Shown: positions 53,492 to 63,731, numbered from the stretch's first letter. The stretch: DNA of 64,000 nucleotides from Chaetoderma sp. LZ-2023a (GCA_034401795.1 CM067359.1:140009923-140073922), one strand, 5' to 3'. Notes: generated by a model not told the origin, from the letters alone. Program-made: numbers and translations.

Positions 53492-54068
53492 ATTCAGAGG
53501 TATTTATTTGTAATTAGTTTTTCCTCTGCTATTTACAAATATCACATTTGTTAGTCGGGAATCCCTACTATTTCCGGTTACATTCTCTTCATCCATATGG
53601 TGGAAGAGGTGATTTCCACGCTCAAAACATCAGAGTACAGTATATGTCACCATTTTGTTTTTTGTCTTGTTGGTTGTGTCATGTTATTATTTAATAGGGT
53701 GATGGTTAATTTGTCTTAATTGTGGTTCTTTCAGAGAGTTTTTGAAAATGAAGCAATTCTTTTTCCAATGTCTAGTAATACTTGTTTTAAGTATTAGAGA
53801 ACATGCTAGTCAAATAAGAGCAGAGTTTTTCCTACCCTTCCTCAGGAAGAGGGTGGGGTGGGGTTGCAGAGCGCATTTGCCTTTTGATCAATCTCTGTTC
53901 ATCGGTCGATTATCCGATGCAAAATTCTATTCCTGGTTTTGTTTCAGACACAATTTCAGATGTTTTAAATCTCTTGAAAATTCAAAGTGCTAGTTTCTTC
54001 GAGGGTGAACTGGTTTTAGGACCTTGCCTCCCTCTTGCCAAATTTACTTTCAAATTCTGGCTTTTGTC

Positions 54069-54166
54069 ACGAGTGTTAGGGAGCTAAGTATGTTCTCGTG
54101 ATGTGAAATAAGAAAATTTATCAAATTTCTTTTTCACGAGTGAGATGACATACTTACCTCCCTAAC
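54069..54166. repeat. D4 internal complementary region (ICR)
   Basis: 'gagtgttagggagctaagta' to 'gatgtgaaa' is the inverse of the D4 left end. 'taagaaaatttatc' to 'acttacctccctaac' is the inverse of its right end. Confidence 0.92.
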
Positions 54167-54249
54167 AGGATCCCGGCCTCTCCACCCCACGGAGGCCCGG
54201 TCCTTCGGTTATTTGAATAGTTGCTTCTATGTCAGCCAATATTTAGTAA

Positions 54250-54419
54250 CGGAAGTACCAGTATGCGCATGCGCAGAGGTAGGGGTCTGACATGTGCATG
54301 ACTGTGTACATTCCACCTGCCCAGTAGGGGCATCTAACTTTTTATAATTCTGAATATTATTGAATTTAGAGCCGATATACTAGTATATCAAGAGTGTTAG
54401 GGAGATACAGTAAGTATGT
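54250..54419. repeat. D4 right inverted terminal repeat
   Basis: Inverse of 39407-39556, with a 5-base insertion near the outer end ('gagatacagtaagtat'). Confidence 0.9.
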
Positions 54420-54506
54420 CATCTCACTGGTGAAAAAGAAATTTGATAAATTTTCTTATTATATGGCGAAGAATATTCTTTTTCAGGGATTTCTGGGTTA
54501 AATGGT

Positions 54507-54960
54507 TAATGGACCTTTCCATTTTTAGCTATGCCCCGCCCATCACTAGCTAAGCTCCACCCACAGCTCGCCGTGTTTGGATTGATCGATCCCCGAGTGC
54601 CCTAGCTATCAATTTCCTGAAAACTATACAGGGAAGCTGTTGAATATTTTGTAACTAATTAGACTGGGTGCTGTTGCTGCCATAGGCAGCAACAGCGCCC
54701 AGTCAAATTAGTTTCAAAATATTCAACAGAATATTTATTAAGCTTTGTGTAATACACCTGAGAAGTTGTTCTTAATCCTGTAATTGTCATGATTGGTCTA
54801 AATTCTTGCTTAGCGAATGTCCATGTGTAGGTAGAGTAAAAAGCAATTTTATCGAGCCAGTCATTCCAGTTGTAAATTTTCAAAAATTGGATTCTCTTGA
54901 TCTGCAAATATACATTTCTCAATATCACTTTAGAGGCCATTTATAAGCCATTGCTGAATG
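54507..54960. repeat. Dispersed repeats after D4
   Basis: The left part of the 'atggacctttccattttta' repeat (54507-54620) is followed by a short palindrome (54638-54730) and half of a long-palindrome copy (54800-54960). No gene is seen. Confidence 0.55.
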
Positions 54961-55156
54961 GCTTAACCATTAACCATCGATGAATTCCCCGTATCCCAAT
55001 TTTAAGACAATAATAACAGATTTAAGCTGTTGAATATCTTGAAATTAATGTGAGTGTAAACCATTGCTGCCTTAGGCAGTAGCGGCTTCCAGCCACATTA
55101 ACTTAAAAATATTCAATAATTTCCTTTTTCAGGGATTTGTTATTGAATTGGTTAAG
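54961..55156. mobile_element. TTAA-type foldback MITE (short palindrome family), diverged
   Basis: Runs from 'cttaaccattaaccatcgat' to 'ttattgaattggttaag'. It includes 'gaattccccgtatccca' and the palindrome 'ttgaatatcttgaaattaat' / 'attaacttaaaaatattcaa', as in 3161-3387. The terminal CCCTTT is changed to CCATTA. Confidence 0.5.
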
Positions 55157-55164
55157 ACAGATGA

Positions 55165-55560
55165 TTGAAATACATGTGGTTCTTTAAGTTTCTTTAAGAT
55201 GTATGGTTCTTTAAGATAGATGTTTCTTTAAGATATGTGGTTCTTTAAGACAGGTGGTTGTTTAAGATGTGGTTCTTTAATATAGATCATTATTAAGACA
55301 GGTAGTTCTTTAAGAGAGGTGGCACTTTAAGACAATCAGGATGGGTGGACTAAAAGACATGTGGTTCTTTAAGGTCGGTGTTTATTTAAGACATGTTTTT
55401 CTTTAAAGCAGAATCAAGACAGGTGGTTCTTTACAGACGATCGGAAGACATGTGGTTCTTTAAGATAGATGGTTATTTAAGACATGTGGTTCTTTAAGAT
55501 AGATGGTTATTTAAGACATGTTGTTCTTTAAGATAGAGAATCAAAAGATGTGGTTCTTTG
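55165..55560. repeat. Imperfect minisatellite, unit about 17-18 bp
   Basis: 'atgtggttctttaagac' and 'agatggttatttaagac' variants repeat about twenty times, just upstream of exon j. Confidence 0.85.
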
Positions 55561-55623
55561 CTGTCTAGTTATGCTGTTCCCCAGGGCTGTAATAATCAGT
55601 GTTCATTGTATATGTCTTCACAG

Positions 55624-55783
55624 ATCTGAGATGCACCAGACTAATATCCGGTTACGGTTTGGTTTGAACTTGGAAGCATATTGCCGTGGATGTGGAGCAT
55701 ACTTAAAGCTGCTTATCCGACAAGTGGAAGCGCTTGATAAACTCACCAAACTTACAGATACATTAAAGGCAGATGTCAGAGAT
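55624..55783 (+). CDS. PIK3CA: PI3K class IA catalytic subunit, exon j (end of helical domain)
   Basis: 160 nt, phase 2 in and phase 0 out. Acceptor TTCACAG ends at 55623; donor GAT|GTAGGT is at 55784. It encodes SEMHQTNIRLRFGLNLEAYC, RGCGAYLKLLIRQVEALDKL and TKLTDTLKADVRD. SEMH...RFGL.LE.YCR.CG.YLK and TKLTDTLK are nearer to p110-alpha than to p110-beta, which supports the PIK3CA-like call. It completes the Lys codon begun at the end of exon i. Confidence 0.95.
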
Positions 55784-55997
55784 GTAGGTATCAAACAGAT
55801 TGTTAGCTTTTCCTGGTTGGCAATTTTGCCACCTGTATGATTAAGTTTGCTGCATTGTCACGCTTATTTTCTCAGAAACTACTTAAACCACTTGACTCAT
55901 ACTGTAATACAAGACAATGTATTCTCAGAAATTAGGATTAACTGTCTGTCTGCTGCAAGCCACAATGTAATAATTTCAATGGCCAATAATTCTGGAC

Positions 55998-56097
55998 CTG
56001 ATGAATATTTTGAAAACAATTTGACTGAAAGTTGTTCATGGCTTAGCCACCAACAACTTTCAGTCAGATTGTTTGCAAAATATTCAGCATGCCCAGA
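55998..56097. repeat. Short palindrome repeat
   Basis: 'atattttgaaaacaatttga' / 'cagattgtttgcaaaatatt' around 'catggcttagccacc'. Close to 35588-35678, including the flanks. Confidence 0.65.
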
Positions 56098-56344
56098 GTT
56101 AAACCCTATGGAAAATGTAGTCTGCAGAAACTCAGCAGACAGACAGGTAATTTTCTAAGGACAGGATATGCGGGTGGTTTTGTGTAGTATTAGGTTGGGG
56201 AGTAAGGTGGGTGTCTGCAATTGCTTCTTGGTCTTGTTGATAAAACTCATAGTTGAGTATCACTAAGGTGAAGTTTATGTATATGTGTGTGCATGTGAAA
56301 ATGCTTGTAATGTCTGCGTGTGTGAATGTGTATGCATGTACATG

Positions 56345-56350
56345 TGTGCG

Positions 56351-56388
<38 letters not shown>

Positions 56389-56420
56389 GGCATGCATGTG
56401 TGTATGTGCATGCACGCTTG
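56345..56420. repeat. (GT)n microsatellite
   Basis: About 20 GT units with GTGCAT variants on both sides. Confidence 0.9.
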
Positions 56421-56564
56421 TAACTTTTTAGAAAATATCCATTTGACCAACAGGTCTGAAATAGTTAGATAATATTTCCAAACATGTTTGTTTCAGTTTA
56501 CGGGTGTACAAGTTGTGATTAAAATCGAGTTTACCTTGTTTTCGTGTGTGTCTTTGTTCTATAG

Positions 56565-56674
56565 GATGATCAGGTGAATGTACTGTATGAGTATCTGCGA
56601 CAAGCTGACTGCTTAGAAGCACTACAGAATCTCCCGTCTCCGCTCAATAACTCACATATACTTGGAGAAATTAT
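56565..56674 (+). CDS. PIK3CA: PI3K class IA catalytic subunit, exon k (start of kinase domain region)
   Basis: 110 nt, phase 0 in and phase 2 out. Acceptor TCTATAG ends at 56564; donor AT|GTAAGT is at 56675. It encodes DDQVNVLYEYLRQADCLEAL, then QNLPSPLNNSHILGEI, matching the 'F..AL..FLSPLNPAHQLG.L' segment at the start of the kinase domain. It is the last exon in the window. The P-loop, catalytic loop and activation loop must lie downstream of E5. Confidence 0.92.
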
Positions 56675-56811
56675 GTAAGTGTGTGTATAAGATTACCTCA
56701 TACTCGTTGTCCTGCAACTACATCCCATCACAATGAAGGCTGAATTTGGAATATAGACTACAGTACAACTCAGAAAAAACTTATCATGGTTCCAAAACAA
56801 AATAAAATGTT

Positions 56812-56907
56812 CTGTTGAATATTTTGGACGTAATTTGATTGGAAGCCATTGCTGTCTAAGGCAGCAATGGCTTCCAATCAAATTAAGTCCAAAATATTTG
56901 ATAGAAC
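56812..56907. repeat. Short palindrome repeat, near perfect
   Basis: 'tctgttgaatattttggacg' + 'taatttgattggaagccatt' and their inverse 'aatggcttccaatcaaatta' flank the centre 'gctgtctaaggcagc'. Each arm is about 40 bp. Confidence 0.75.
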
Positions 56908-57611
56908 ATTTCTTATATCGCATTAAAAATTAACTAACATGTCTGTCTGTCTGTCGCTGTATCTCAAGAACTACTCATCCGATTTGACTCATACTTCTAA
57001 CACAACGAAGGAAGTTGCGGTGCAATGAGGATTTCCAGACTTTTGCCATAATCCAGAGAAGCAAACCCGGATCCGGATCAGATTAAATACTGAATCTGTG
57101 GATATCTCTGAAACTACTGGTCCGATTTTGCTCGAATGTTAGCACGAGAAAACGTGTGACGATACGCTATATTTCCACAACTTTCGGCATGATCCAGGAA
57201 AATCAGAAACAAATCTGGAAAAATCCTGGAAAATCTGAACATTTTACAGTATGACAAAAACGGGAGTGTGAGGGTCAGCAATATCTGATTACTATTGTTA
57301 TGGATTTAGATTGGTAGCATCTATCTGAATTTTATTGCCGTTGGCACATCGGACATCACAGTCATTTATAGGTGTATAGCTCAGTTATGAAAACCAAAAA
57401 CTCCCATCACTAGTCTACTAATTGTATGTCAACAGGTTGGGATTCTGGGTATTCAGGGATCTAAGTTTATAAATCAATTCCAACACGTATAACCAGTGAA
57501 CGGAGCTTAGCATGAAACTTGATGTTACTATCGTCAATGTTCTTGTACGTCACAACATGCTATGTCACAGTATTTAGGGTTTCCCCAGTTTGACTGGTTA
57601 AGCGTAAGCCT
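56908..57611. other. Intron k, no gene seen
   Basis: Holds a short (GTCT)n tract (56941-56955) and a stretch similar to 37670-37770 ('tctgaaactactggtccgat', 'aatccagatccg'-type), probably a dispersed repeat. No coding signal. Confidence 0.5.
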
Positions 57612-57626
57612 TTTCACATCAAGAGT

Positions 57627-57786
57627 ATACTTACCTCCCTAATACTTTTGATATTGCTAAATATCGGCTTTCACTCAATAAAACACTCAGATTAAAAACA
57701 GTTAGGTGCCCCTACTGGGCAGGGAGTCAGAGGTAGTCCGGCGGATGCTCGCCCCACCACCGCGCATGCGCCGACTACTACTTCCT
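57627..57786. repeat. E5 left inverted terminal repeat
   Basis: Homologous to the E1 left repeat, with GGTGCCCCTACTGGGCAGG kept. Its partner lies outside the window. Confidence 0.85.
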
Positions 57787-57894
57787 CTTTGCTCATTTAT
57801 TGGCAAAGGGTTACATGCGGTTTTGTTGTTTTCATACTTTTCTGCGCGTTGCCTTGTTTTTCGCTCACGTTTGACGTTTATTTTTGGTGGAAGC

Positions 57895-57945
57895 ATGTCG
57901 GAAAGGGAGGATTCGCCTCTAGAAGGAGCGGGATCGCTTTATCAG
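57895..57945 (+). CDS. E5 ORF1, candidate exon 1
   Basis: Codes for MSEREDSPLEGAGSLYQ, donor CAG|GTGAAT. Exactly 51 nt, as in E1-E3, though only about a third of the residues are identical. It joins in phase 0 to 58713 after CTGTTTCAG, removing 767 nt. Confidence 0.68.
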
Positions 57946-58546
57946 GTGAATTCTTTGATATGCTAGCGTGTTTTGTCCCGGTTTAATGTATTTCCGGGAC
58001 TCGCGCTTACCGTGATTAGCGCCTGATTATGTTGGGTTTTTACAACATGGTGCTTCATATGTCTCATTTCTCTTTGTGTTTTGTCCACAGGTATCGCATA
58101 GAAGCTTTGGTGGACTTTTCGGCACAAGAGGATATGTTTTCTCTCCACCACGGTTCCATTTCCTACTAATACTGTTAGGTTATCTAACCAAAAGATCTAT
58201 GTTCAGTGAGTTGGAGGCCTGTTATAAAGGTCTTCTCACTTTGCCCTCTTGCTCCAATTCCTTCCCCTGAGGTGGAGAGAATGTAGAGGCGTACTATGGT
58301 GGAGTTCTCCGGTTCATCACGTTGGATGGTTTGTCTATGCAAGGATCAGGTATCTAATTATAATGTAAACAAAAGGGGAGATAATTTCCCTTTTTGCCAA
58401 TACTAGAATTGGAAGGAGTTATCTCTGTATATCTGATTGTTGTGTACTCGAAATGCCAATTCAACGGATATGTTCCGTTTTTACTTATACAATTCGTTCT
58501 TGCTCTTGGTGCTTGTTGCGGATCGATTAATTGGTCACGGGAGTGA

Positions 58547-58554
58547 TGACGTCA
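58547..58554. promoter_or_regulatory. CRE-like site TGACGTCA in E5
   Basis: Same octamer and following TAATC as in E1, in a leader region that is otherwise diverged. Confidence 0.4.
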
Positions 58555-58712
58555 TAATCGGCCTTGGCCTTTTTATTAACAATTAACGTTTTGTCCATGG
58601 CTGGTTCTTCTTGATTTCTGATCTTGAGATCCTGTCCTCTCTTTTTAGTTGGTTTTGAGTTTGCTAACCTTAACTATCTTGCTCATTGTCCCTGTCCTTT
58701 GTCCTGTTTCAG

Positions 58713-60761
58713 AGACCTGGTTGCCCGTCCTGCGGGAGGTTTCTGAAAAGCCGCTTCGTCCCGCACTTGTGCTTCAGCTGCAGTCCCTGTGGACCGTTGC
58801 TGAAGTGCGACGTATGTAAGCTATGGGGGGGCGAATTAATGTCTGATTTTCTCGCATTGCAGGCAAGGGAGAAGGTAATGGAGGAAGAGAGGAAGAAGAA
58901 GGAGAAAGTGTGTAAGAAGGGTAAGAAGAAGGCCTCATCCGCGGTGGATATGGAGGCCTTCAGGTCCGAAATGTTGCAAGAGATGCAGAGGACAATAAAG
59001 GATCTGGTCCCAGAGTTGCTTCGTGGCATGCTCCCTGGGCCAGCTCCTTTGTTGTCCTCGGCATCTGCTTACGAGCAGGTGATCCCCGCCTCTGAATCCG
59101 GTCTCTTTAGGTCCGGTCCGGTTGTGGATTCAGAGGTGGCCCCTTTGTTGGGGGCAGTCCAAGGCCCTGGCAGCAGGCATGGCGCCGCGCCGAGGGGCCG
59201 TGGACAACGGTTGTTGCTGGGACCCGCGGTCTGCTCATCAGACCCCGGGTATCCGCGCGCCGAAGGTGCCAAACCCTCCTATGGCACCTTTCCTGGCCAG
59301 TCCGGGTTAGCTTTCTTTGCTGACCCGGAGTCTAATCTTTCTGGCCAGGAAGAAGAGGATCTCCTGCTGGGGTCGCCTTCTGAGGACGTGGCCATGGAAT
59401 ACGACGTCTGTGCACCCCTCGCGGGGAATGCAGGCGACGTGTTCCATGGTTCTACTCACGCAGGAGTAGATTTCACGGTCCAGAGGGTGTCCCCGGGCGG
59501 TGCTGTTGACCACGGATACCGCATACCTCGGCTTGCCGATGGTATGGCTGGTGCTGGTCAGACCCGTGGTAGAGCGGTGTTTACCCCGCGCTCTGCCACG
59601 GCGCCTGCTCCTGGTCAAGCCGCGGATTTTAGCATGCCTGCTCTCTCGGGCCCGCATGCTTTTCCAGGCTTGCCAGGGGTATCAGCTTACCCGCCGTCGA
59701 CATCAACTGCGAGTGCTCTGGAGGAAGACGAAGGCCCTCGTCTAGTAGAGCGCTCGCAGTTAGCCACGGAGGAGGATTGGTCGGACGCTTGCCAGTGGCT
59801 GGTGAGTGTTCGGCCAGATCTACCCGTGGAGCTGCCGGCTAGCCAGCGTGACCATAGGCCGTGGTTAGCTGGTAGGCCGGCGGCTACCGCTATGCCATCT
59901 CTGCCGCTTGCTGAGCATGTCGTGGACATGTTCGAAGCGGCAGAGGCGTCCATTAAGGTGAATGGACGTCTCGCGAAGGCCCCTCGCGAGGTGGCGAAGC
60001 GGTGCCGCATCGTGCCCCTGGATTACCAGCGGTACGGTGTGGTGCCAAAGCCGAGCGTTGATGATCGCGCGGCTTTGGGCGAAGATGCGCGGCCAGGCTC
60101 CCGTTCTGACACGGGAGTCTTGTGCTCGAACGCGTTGCGTTCGGCAAATGCCGCGCTGCGGGATGCGGAGGAGAGTGGGAGAGCGTCGATTGCCGCTCTA
60201 TCCCACGTTTCCCAGCTGCTACAAGGGGTGGTAGCGGCTTCCGCATCACGCCAACCTAGCCCGGTGACAGTCCAGAGAGCCATTCAGGATGGTATCAACC
60301 TGGCTTTGGACTGTTTGACGCGGGCGGTAACCAGAAGTGTCCGGGCGAGGCGCACGTTTGCACTTGACAATCTGTGCCCGTCCCAGGACCTGTATAATAG
60401 GCTGCTGCGGACGCCTATGACAGGTCCTGGTCTCTTTGGAGGTGAGGGATGCAGGCACCTCCAGGAGACGGTCACTCTGGTTAATAACCAGAGGGCGCTG
60501 CGGGAACAGTTTGAGGTGCTCCGGCGGGAGCGTGTTCGCGCGGCACCCCCTGCGTATCGTCCTCTGCAGGCTCGAGGTGGTGCTGGCCAGGTCAGGGGCC
60601 AGCCACCGTCGCAACGTAGGCCTAGGCCACGGGCGATTCGGCCAGCAGTGAGGGGGGCGCAGGCTCCCCAGCCGCACCCAGCCAGACAGCAGCCCGCGCA
60701 CCGTGGTGCGCGCGGCGCTGGGCGGGGCGCGCGGGGATCTGGTCGCGGTAATCGGGCCTGA
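58713..60761 (+). CDS. E5 ORF1 (gag-like), intact
   Basis: Reads RPGCPSCGRFLKSRF after the acceptor, then HLCFSCSPC..CDVC: a Cys/His cluster C-x2-C-x10-H-x-C-x2-C-x2-C-x6-C-x2-C. It is followed by a lysine-rich stretch (EERKKKEKVCKKGKKKAS), a variable Gly/Pro/Ser-rich middle, the conserved block VTVQRAIQDGINLALDCL to GPGLFGGEGCRHLQETVTLV, and a tail rich in Arg and Gly (PPSQRRPRPRAIRP to GARGSGRGNRA). The Arg/Gly tail suggests nucleic-acid binding. The frame is open from the acceptor to the stop. It serves as reference for the frameshifts in E1, E2 and E3. Confidence 0.9.
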   Translation, partial: RPGCPSCGRFLKSRFVPHLCFSCSPCGPLLKCDVCKLWGGELMSDFLALQAREKVMEEERKKKEKVCKKGKKKASSAVDMEAFRSEMLQEMQRTIKDLVPELLRGMLPGPAPLLSSASAYEQVIPASESGLFRSGPVVDSEVAPLLGAVQGPGSRHGAAPRGRGQRLLLGPAVCSSDPGYPRAEGAKPSYGTFPGQSGLAFFADPESNLSGQEEEDLLLGSPSEDVAMEYDVCAPLAGNAGDVFHGSTHAGVDFTVQRVSPGGAVDHGYRIPRLADGMAGAGQTRGRAVFTPRSATAPAPGQAADFSMPALSGPHAFPGLPGVSAYPPSTSTASALEEDEGPRLVERSQLATEEDWSDACQWLVSVRPDLPVELPASQRDHRPWLAGRPAATAMPSLPLAEHVVDMFEAAEASIKVNGRLAKAPREVAKRCRIVPLDYQRYGVVPKPSVDDRAALGEDARPGSRSDTGVLCSNALRSANAALRDAEESGRASIAALSHVSQLLQGVVAASASRQPSPVTVQRAIQDGINLALDCLTRAVTRSVRARRTFALDNLCPSQDLYNRLLRTPMTGPGLFGGEGCRHLQETVTLVNNQRALREQFEVLRRERVRAAPPAYRPLQARGGAGQVRGQPPSQRRPRPRAIRPAVRGAQAPQPHPARQQPAHRGARGAGRGARGSGRGNRA

Positions 60762-62892
60762 TGGCCTGGTTACCGCGGTGGGAACCACTCCGGTGTTGCA
60801 GGCCGAGAGAACAGTGCCACTCTGGCCCTCCTTATGTCCACCTCTATCCCTAGGTGGACCGGTGGGCGGCCGTTTGGCCGCCCGCTTGCCAGAGTGGAAG
60901 CGGTTGACTCAGGACCGTTTAGTCTTGCGATGGCTTTCGGTCGGGTATCGTCCCGACTGGGTGACAGGCCCGCCATCGCGACTGTCTCTCGCGCCGATCT
61001 GGACTCCCATTCCACGGGATCCGGATCAGAGGTTGTGTATAGAGGAGGAAATAAATTCCCTCATACTAAAAGAAGCCATTCAGCCGGCACAGAGGTGCCC
61101 GGGCTTCTATTCAACCCTGTTCTTAGTAACAAAGAACACCGGAGGGTGGAGGCCGATTCTCAACCTCAAGCCGTTGAACAAGTTCATCGAGACACCCAGT
61201 TTCAAGATGGAGACTGTGCGCTCGGTGTTGGCGGGGTTAGAGCGAGGGATGTGGACAGCGTCGATAGATTTGAAGGATGCTTATTTCCACATTCCCATAG
61301 AGAGGAGTTTCCGTCGATTCCTGAGATTTGCATTTCAGGGCCGGCGGTGGGAATTCAGGGTGTTACCCTTCGGAATTTCCACGGCTCCTCGGGTCTTCAC
61401 CCGTGTGGTTCTCGCGATCACTGCATACCTCCGCAGGAGAAGCATAGCAGTCCACACGTACATAGACGACTGGCTATTGAAAGCACACACCCGGGAAGCG
61501 TTGTCCGCCAATCTGGTGATTGTTTTGAAAACTCTCTCGGACTTGGGCTGGATAATCAATTTCCCGAAATCAGAGCTAACTCCATCCCAGAAGTTTGTTT
61601 ACCTGGGCATGTTCTTCGATCTGGAGACGGGGTATGTGTACCCCACTCAGGAGAGGGTTCAAGTACTCATCTCGGTAATTCAGTCGGTGTGCGACAGTCG
61701 TCATGTCCTGGCACGGGTTTACTTGAGAATGCTGGGCTTGATGGTTTCTTTGGAACCAGTCATTCCACAGGCCGCCTTGCGCAGGCGTCCGATCCAGTTG
61801 TTTCTCATGACACAGTGGACCCAGAGTTCAGGTTCGCTGGACTCGAACGTGCCGGTGTTGGCGCCTCTGATTCACCACCTGCAATGGTGGTTGAATACAG
61901 AGAATCTCTTGCTGGGGGTTTTGCTAACCCCTCCCCACCCTCAGGTGACTGTGTATACAGATGCATCGATGGAGGGGTGGGGAGCTTGTCTGGAAGAGTC
62001 CACAGTATCAGGGCTTTGGGATCTGGATCAGTCCAAGGAACATATCAATCTACTAGAGCTAAGAGCAGTAGTCCTGGGCCTGGAACATTTCTTACAGAAA
62101 GTTCAGGGCAAGATTGTTCTAATTCGTTCAGACAACTCAACAGTAGTGACTTACATAAACCGCCAGGGCGGAACGAAGTCGCCCAGTCTCTGTATGATGA
62201 CATGGGGACTGCTTTGTTGGTGCCTGGATCATGGGATCACCTTGAAAGCAGTTCATATTCCGGGGAGGTTAAATCTGCTAGCAGACTCATTGAGCCGAAG
62301 GATGAGTGTTTTACCCACGGAATGGCAACTAAATCAATGTGTGGCGGATCGTCTGTTCGACCATTGGGGGAAACCCAACATAGATTTGTTCGCAATGAAG
62401 AAGAATGCGAAGATGACGACGTACGTCTCTCCGATTCCAGACCCAAGCGCTTTCGCAACAGATGCGTTAGCTATCAGCTGGGAGGGAATGTATGCATACG
62501 CATTCCCCCCAGCAATCCTGATTCCAAAGGTGCTTCAGAAAATCAGGCAGCAGGAGTGCCAAGTGCTTCTGATCGCCCCGGATTGGCCAAGCCGATCGTG
62601 GTATACGGATCTGCTGGACCTTCTGGTCTGCAATCCGGTTCCGCTGCCTCTGATGGACAACCTTATCTTCCAGGGCAAGGCCCTTCACGACAATCCGTCA
62701 ATGTTCCGATTGACTGCGTGGATGTTGTCAAGGAATCTAGAATTAAGGAGGGCTTTTCTGAGCAAGCGGCCATGTTTATGGCCAAAGCCAGGAGGGGGTC
62801 AACCTCCAGAGCATATAATTATAAAATCAACAGATTTGCAGAATGGTGCTCAAAAAGATGTATTGATCCAATGGAATCATCTATTCAGGTAG
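60703..62892 (+). CDS. E5 ORF2: reverse transcriptase and RNase H, intact
   Basis: 729 open codons in the +1 frame relative to ORF1, overlapping its end by 59 nt. Reverse transcriptase: FLVTKNTGGWRPILNLKPLN, SIDLKDAYFHIPI, LPFGISTAPRVFT and YIDDWLLKAH (YIDD at 61459-61470). RNase H: VYTDASMEGWGACLEE, LLELRAVVLGLE, IRSDNSTVVTYINRQGG and LNLLADSLSRR. The C-terminal block NIDLFAMKKNAKM to LLIAPDWPSRSWY is conserved. No ATG occurs before the reverse transcriptase motifs in this frame, which suggests expression by frameshifting from ORF1 or by splicing. Confidence 0.95.
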   Translation: MVRAALGGARGDLVAVIGPDGLVTAVGTTPVLQAERTVPLWPSLCPPLSLGGPVGGRLAARLPEWKRLTQDRLVLRWLSVGYRPDWVTGPPSRLSLAPIWTPIPRDPDQRLCIEEEINSLILKEAIQPAQRCPGFYSTLFLVTKNTGGWRPILNLKPLNKFIETPSFKMETVRSVLAGLERGMWTASIDLKDAYFHIPIERSFRRFLRFAFQGRRWEFRVLPFGISTAPRVFTRVVLAITAYLRRRSIAVHTYIDDWLLKAHTREALSANLVIVLKTLSDLGWIINFPKSELTPSQKFVYLGMFFDLETGYVYPTQERVQVLISVIQSVCDSRHVLARVYLRMLGLMVSLEPVIPQAALRRRPIQLFLMTQWTQSSGSLDSNVPVLAPLIHHLQWWLNTENLLLGVLLTPPHPQVTVYTDASMEGWGACLEESTVSGLWDLDQSKEHINLLELRAVVLGLEHFLQKVQGKIVLIRSDNSTVVTYINRQGGTKSPSLCMMTWGLLCWCLDHGITLKAVHIPGRLNLLADSLSRRMSVLPTEWQLNQCVADRLFDHWGKPNIDLFAMKKNAKMTTYVSPIPDPSAFATDALAISWEGMYAYAFPPAILIPKVLQKIRQQECQVLLIAPDWPSRSWYTDLLDLLVCNPVPLPLMDNLIFQGKALHDNPSMFRLTAWMLSRNLELRRAFLSKRPCLWPKPGGGQPPEHIIIKSTDLQNGAQKDVLIQWNHLFR
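60834..62723 (+). other. Open frame overlapping E5 ORF2, continuous with the recombinase
   Basis: 630 codons without a stop, in the recombinase frame, opposite the RT/RNase H code. The corresponding frame is open in E1 (from 16910), E2 (24266), E3 (43924) and, after decay, for most of D4. The predicted peptide is rich in Gly, Ser and Arg with no known domain. It begins at an ATG here, but that position is GTG in E1. In Dictyostelium DIRS-1 the YR and RT frames are known to overlap extensively, so this may be the same arrangement. Confidence 0.5.
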
Positions 62893-63731
62893 TGGCTGAT
62901 TTCCTCTGTCACCTATATGATGCCTATAGCCTCAAGCCTAACTCTATTGCTGGTTATAAGTCAGCTTTAATGACTGTTATTCCTTGCTTGGCTAATAGGG
63001 GGAGTGATGAAGTAAGTACATTAAATGTATTAATTAAAGGCATGGGCAATCTAAGACCAAGGAATCCTCCACTGATTCCGTCTTGGAGTTTATCACTGGT
63101 GCTTCAGGTACTAGGTGATAAGCCTTTTGAACCACTTAGTTCCATTTCTATGAAAATGTTAACTCTTAAAACTGTATTTTTAATTGCTGCGGCCTCGGCT
63201 AGGCGTAGGAGTGAAATTCACGCCTTATCAGCCGAGGTTGACCGTTTTGTGGTTACAGGGGAAGGCCTTAAGCTTCTACCTAGGATTAATTTCTTGTCTA
63301 AAAATCAGTCATTGAAATATCCAGGTCAACCTATTTTTTTGCCATCTTTAACTAGATATGATCCTAATTCTAAAGTATGGTGCCCCGTACGGGCGCTGCT
63401 CCGGTACAAACAGCGTACTTCGGAGTGGCGTACCGACCAGTCAGCGTTATGGTTGTCATATATTGAACCCCATGGTAGGGCGTCTAAGGACACCATTTCT
63501 AGGTGGATTGTGGAATGTATTCAATTTTGTCACAAATCCGCCACCGGGCGACAGGTTGACGTGGCCAAGGCTCACAGTGTCCGCGGTGTCGTGACATCCA
63601 CTGCCCTTTTTAATGGGGTCCCTGTGGATGATATTATGTCAGTGGCTCAGTGGCACTGTGAGTCTAGTTTTACAGACCATTACCTCCGTGACACCTCTAA
63701 CCCTCTCGCCTTGTCGATTTTGAAACAATAA
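62724..63731 (+). CDS. E5 tyrosine recombinase (YR), intact
   Basis: Starts VVKESRIKEGFSEQAAMFMA and ends LALSILKQ. It keeps SARRRSEIHAL (catalytic Arg), AHSVRG (HxxR), AQWHCESSF and FTDHYLRD (Tyr). Substitutions against E1 are scattered and conservative. It overlaps the ORF2 end by 169 nt. Confidence 0.93.
   Translation, partial: VVKESRIKEGFSEQAAMFMAKARRGSTSRAYNYKINRFAEWCSKRCIDPMESSIQVVADFLCHLYDAYSLKPNSIAGYKSALMTVIPCLANRGSDEVSTLNVLIKGMGNLRPRNPPLIPSWSLSLVLQVLGDKPFEPLSSISMKMLTLKTVFLIAAASARRRSEIHALSAEVDRFVVTGEGLKLLPRINFLSKNQSLKYPGQPIFLPSLTRYDPNSKVWCPVRALLRYKQRTSEWRTDQSALWLSYIEPHGRASKDTISRWIVECIQFCHKSATGRQVDVAKAHSVRGVVTSTALFNGVPVDDIMSVAQWHCESSFTDHYLRDTSNPLALSILKQ

Larger units (their letters stand above)
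39392..54458 (+). mobile_element. DIRS element D4 (third family), decayed, interrupted by E3 and a 1.1-kb repeat
   Basis: Starts TTTCACATC at 39392 and ends AAATTTTCTTA at 54458. The ends agree with the ICR at 54069-54166 and with the interrupted host repeat, again with no target duplication. Its own sequence is about 6.9 kb once E3 (40727-47776) and the repeat at 52227-53372 are removed. Inverted repeats are at 39407-39556 and 54250-54419. ORF1, ORF2 and the recombinase are all recognisable and all broken, including two internal deletions in ORF2. It is closer to family A than D0 is. Confidence 0.93.

Noticed and set aside
55847..56158. 103-aa ORF between exons j and k
   Set aside because: It spans a palindrome repeat and matches no p110 sequence. 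Exon k joins exon j directly in phase.
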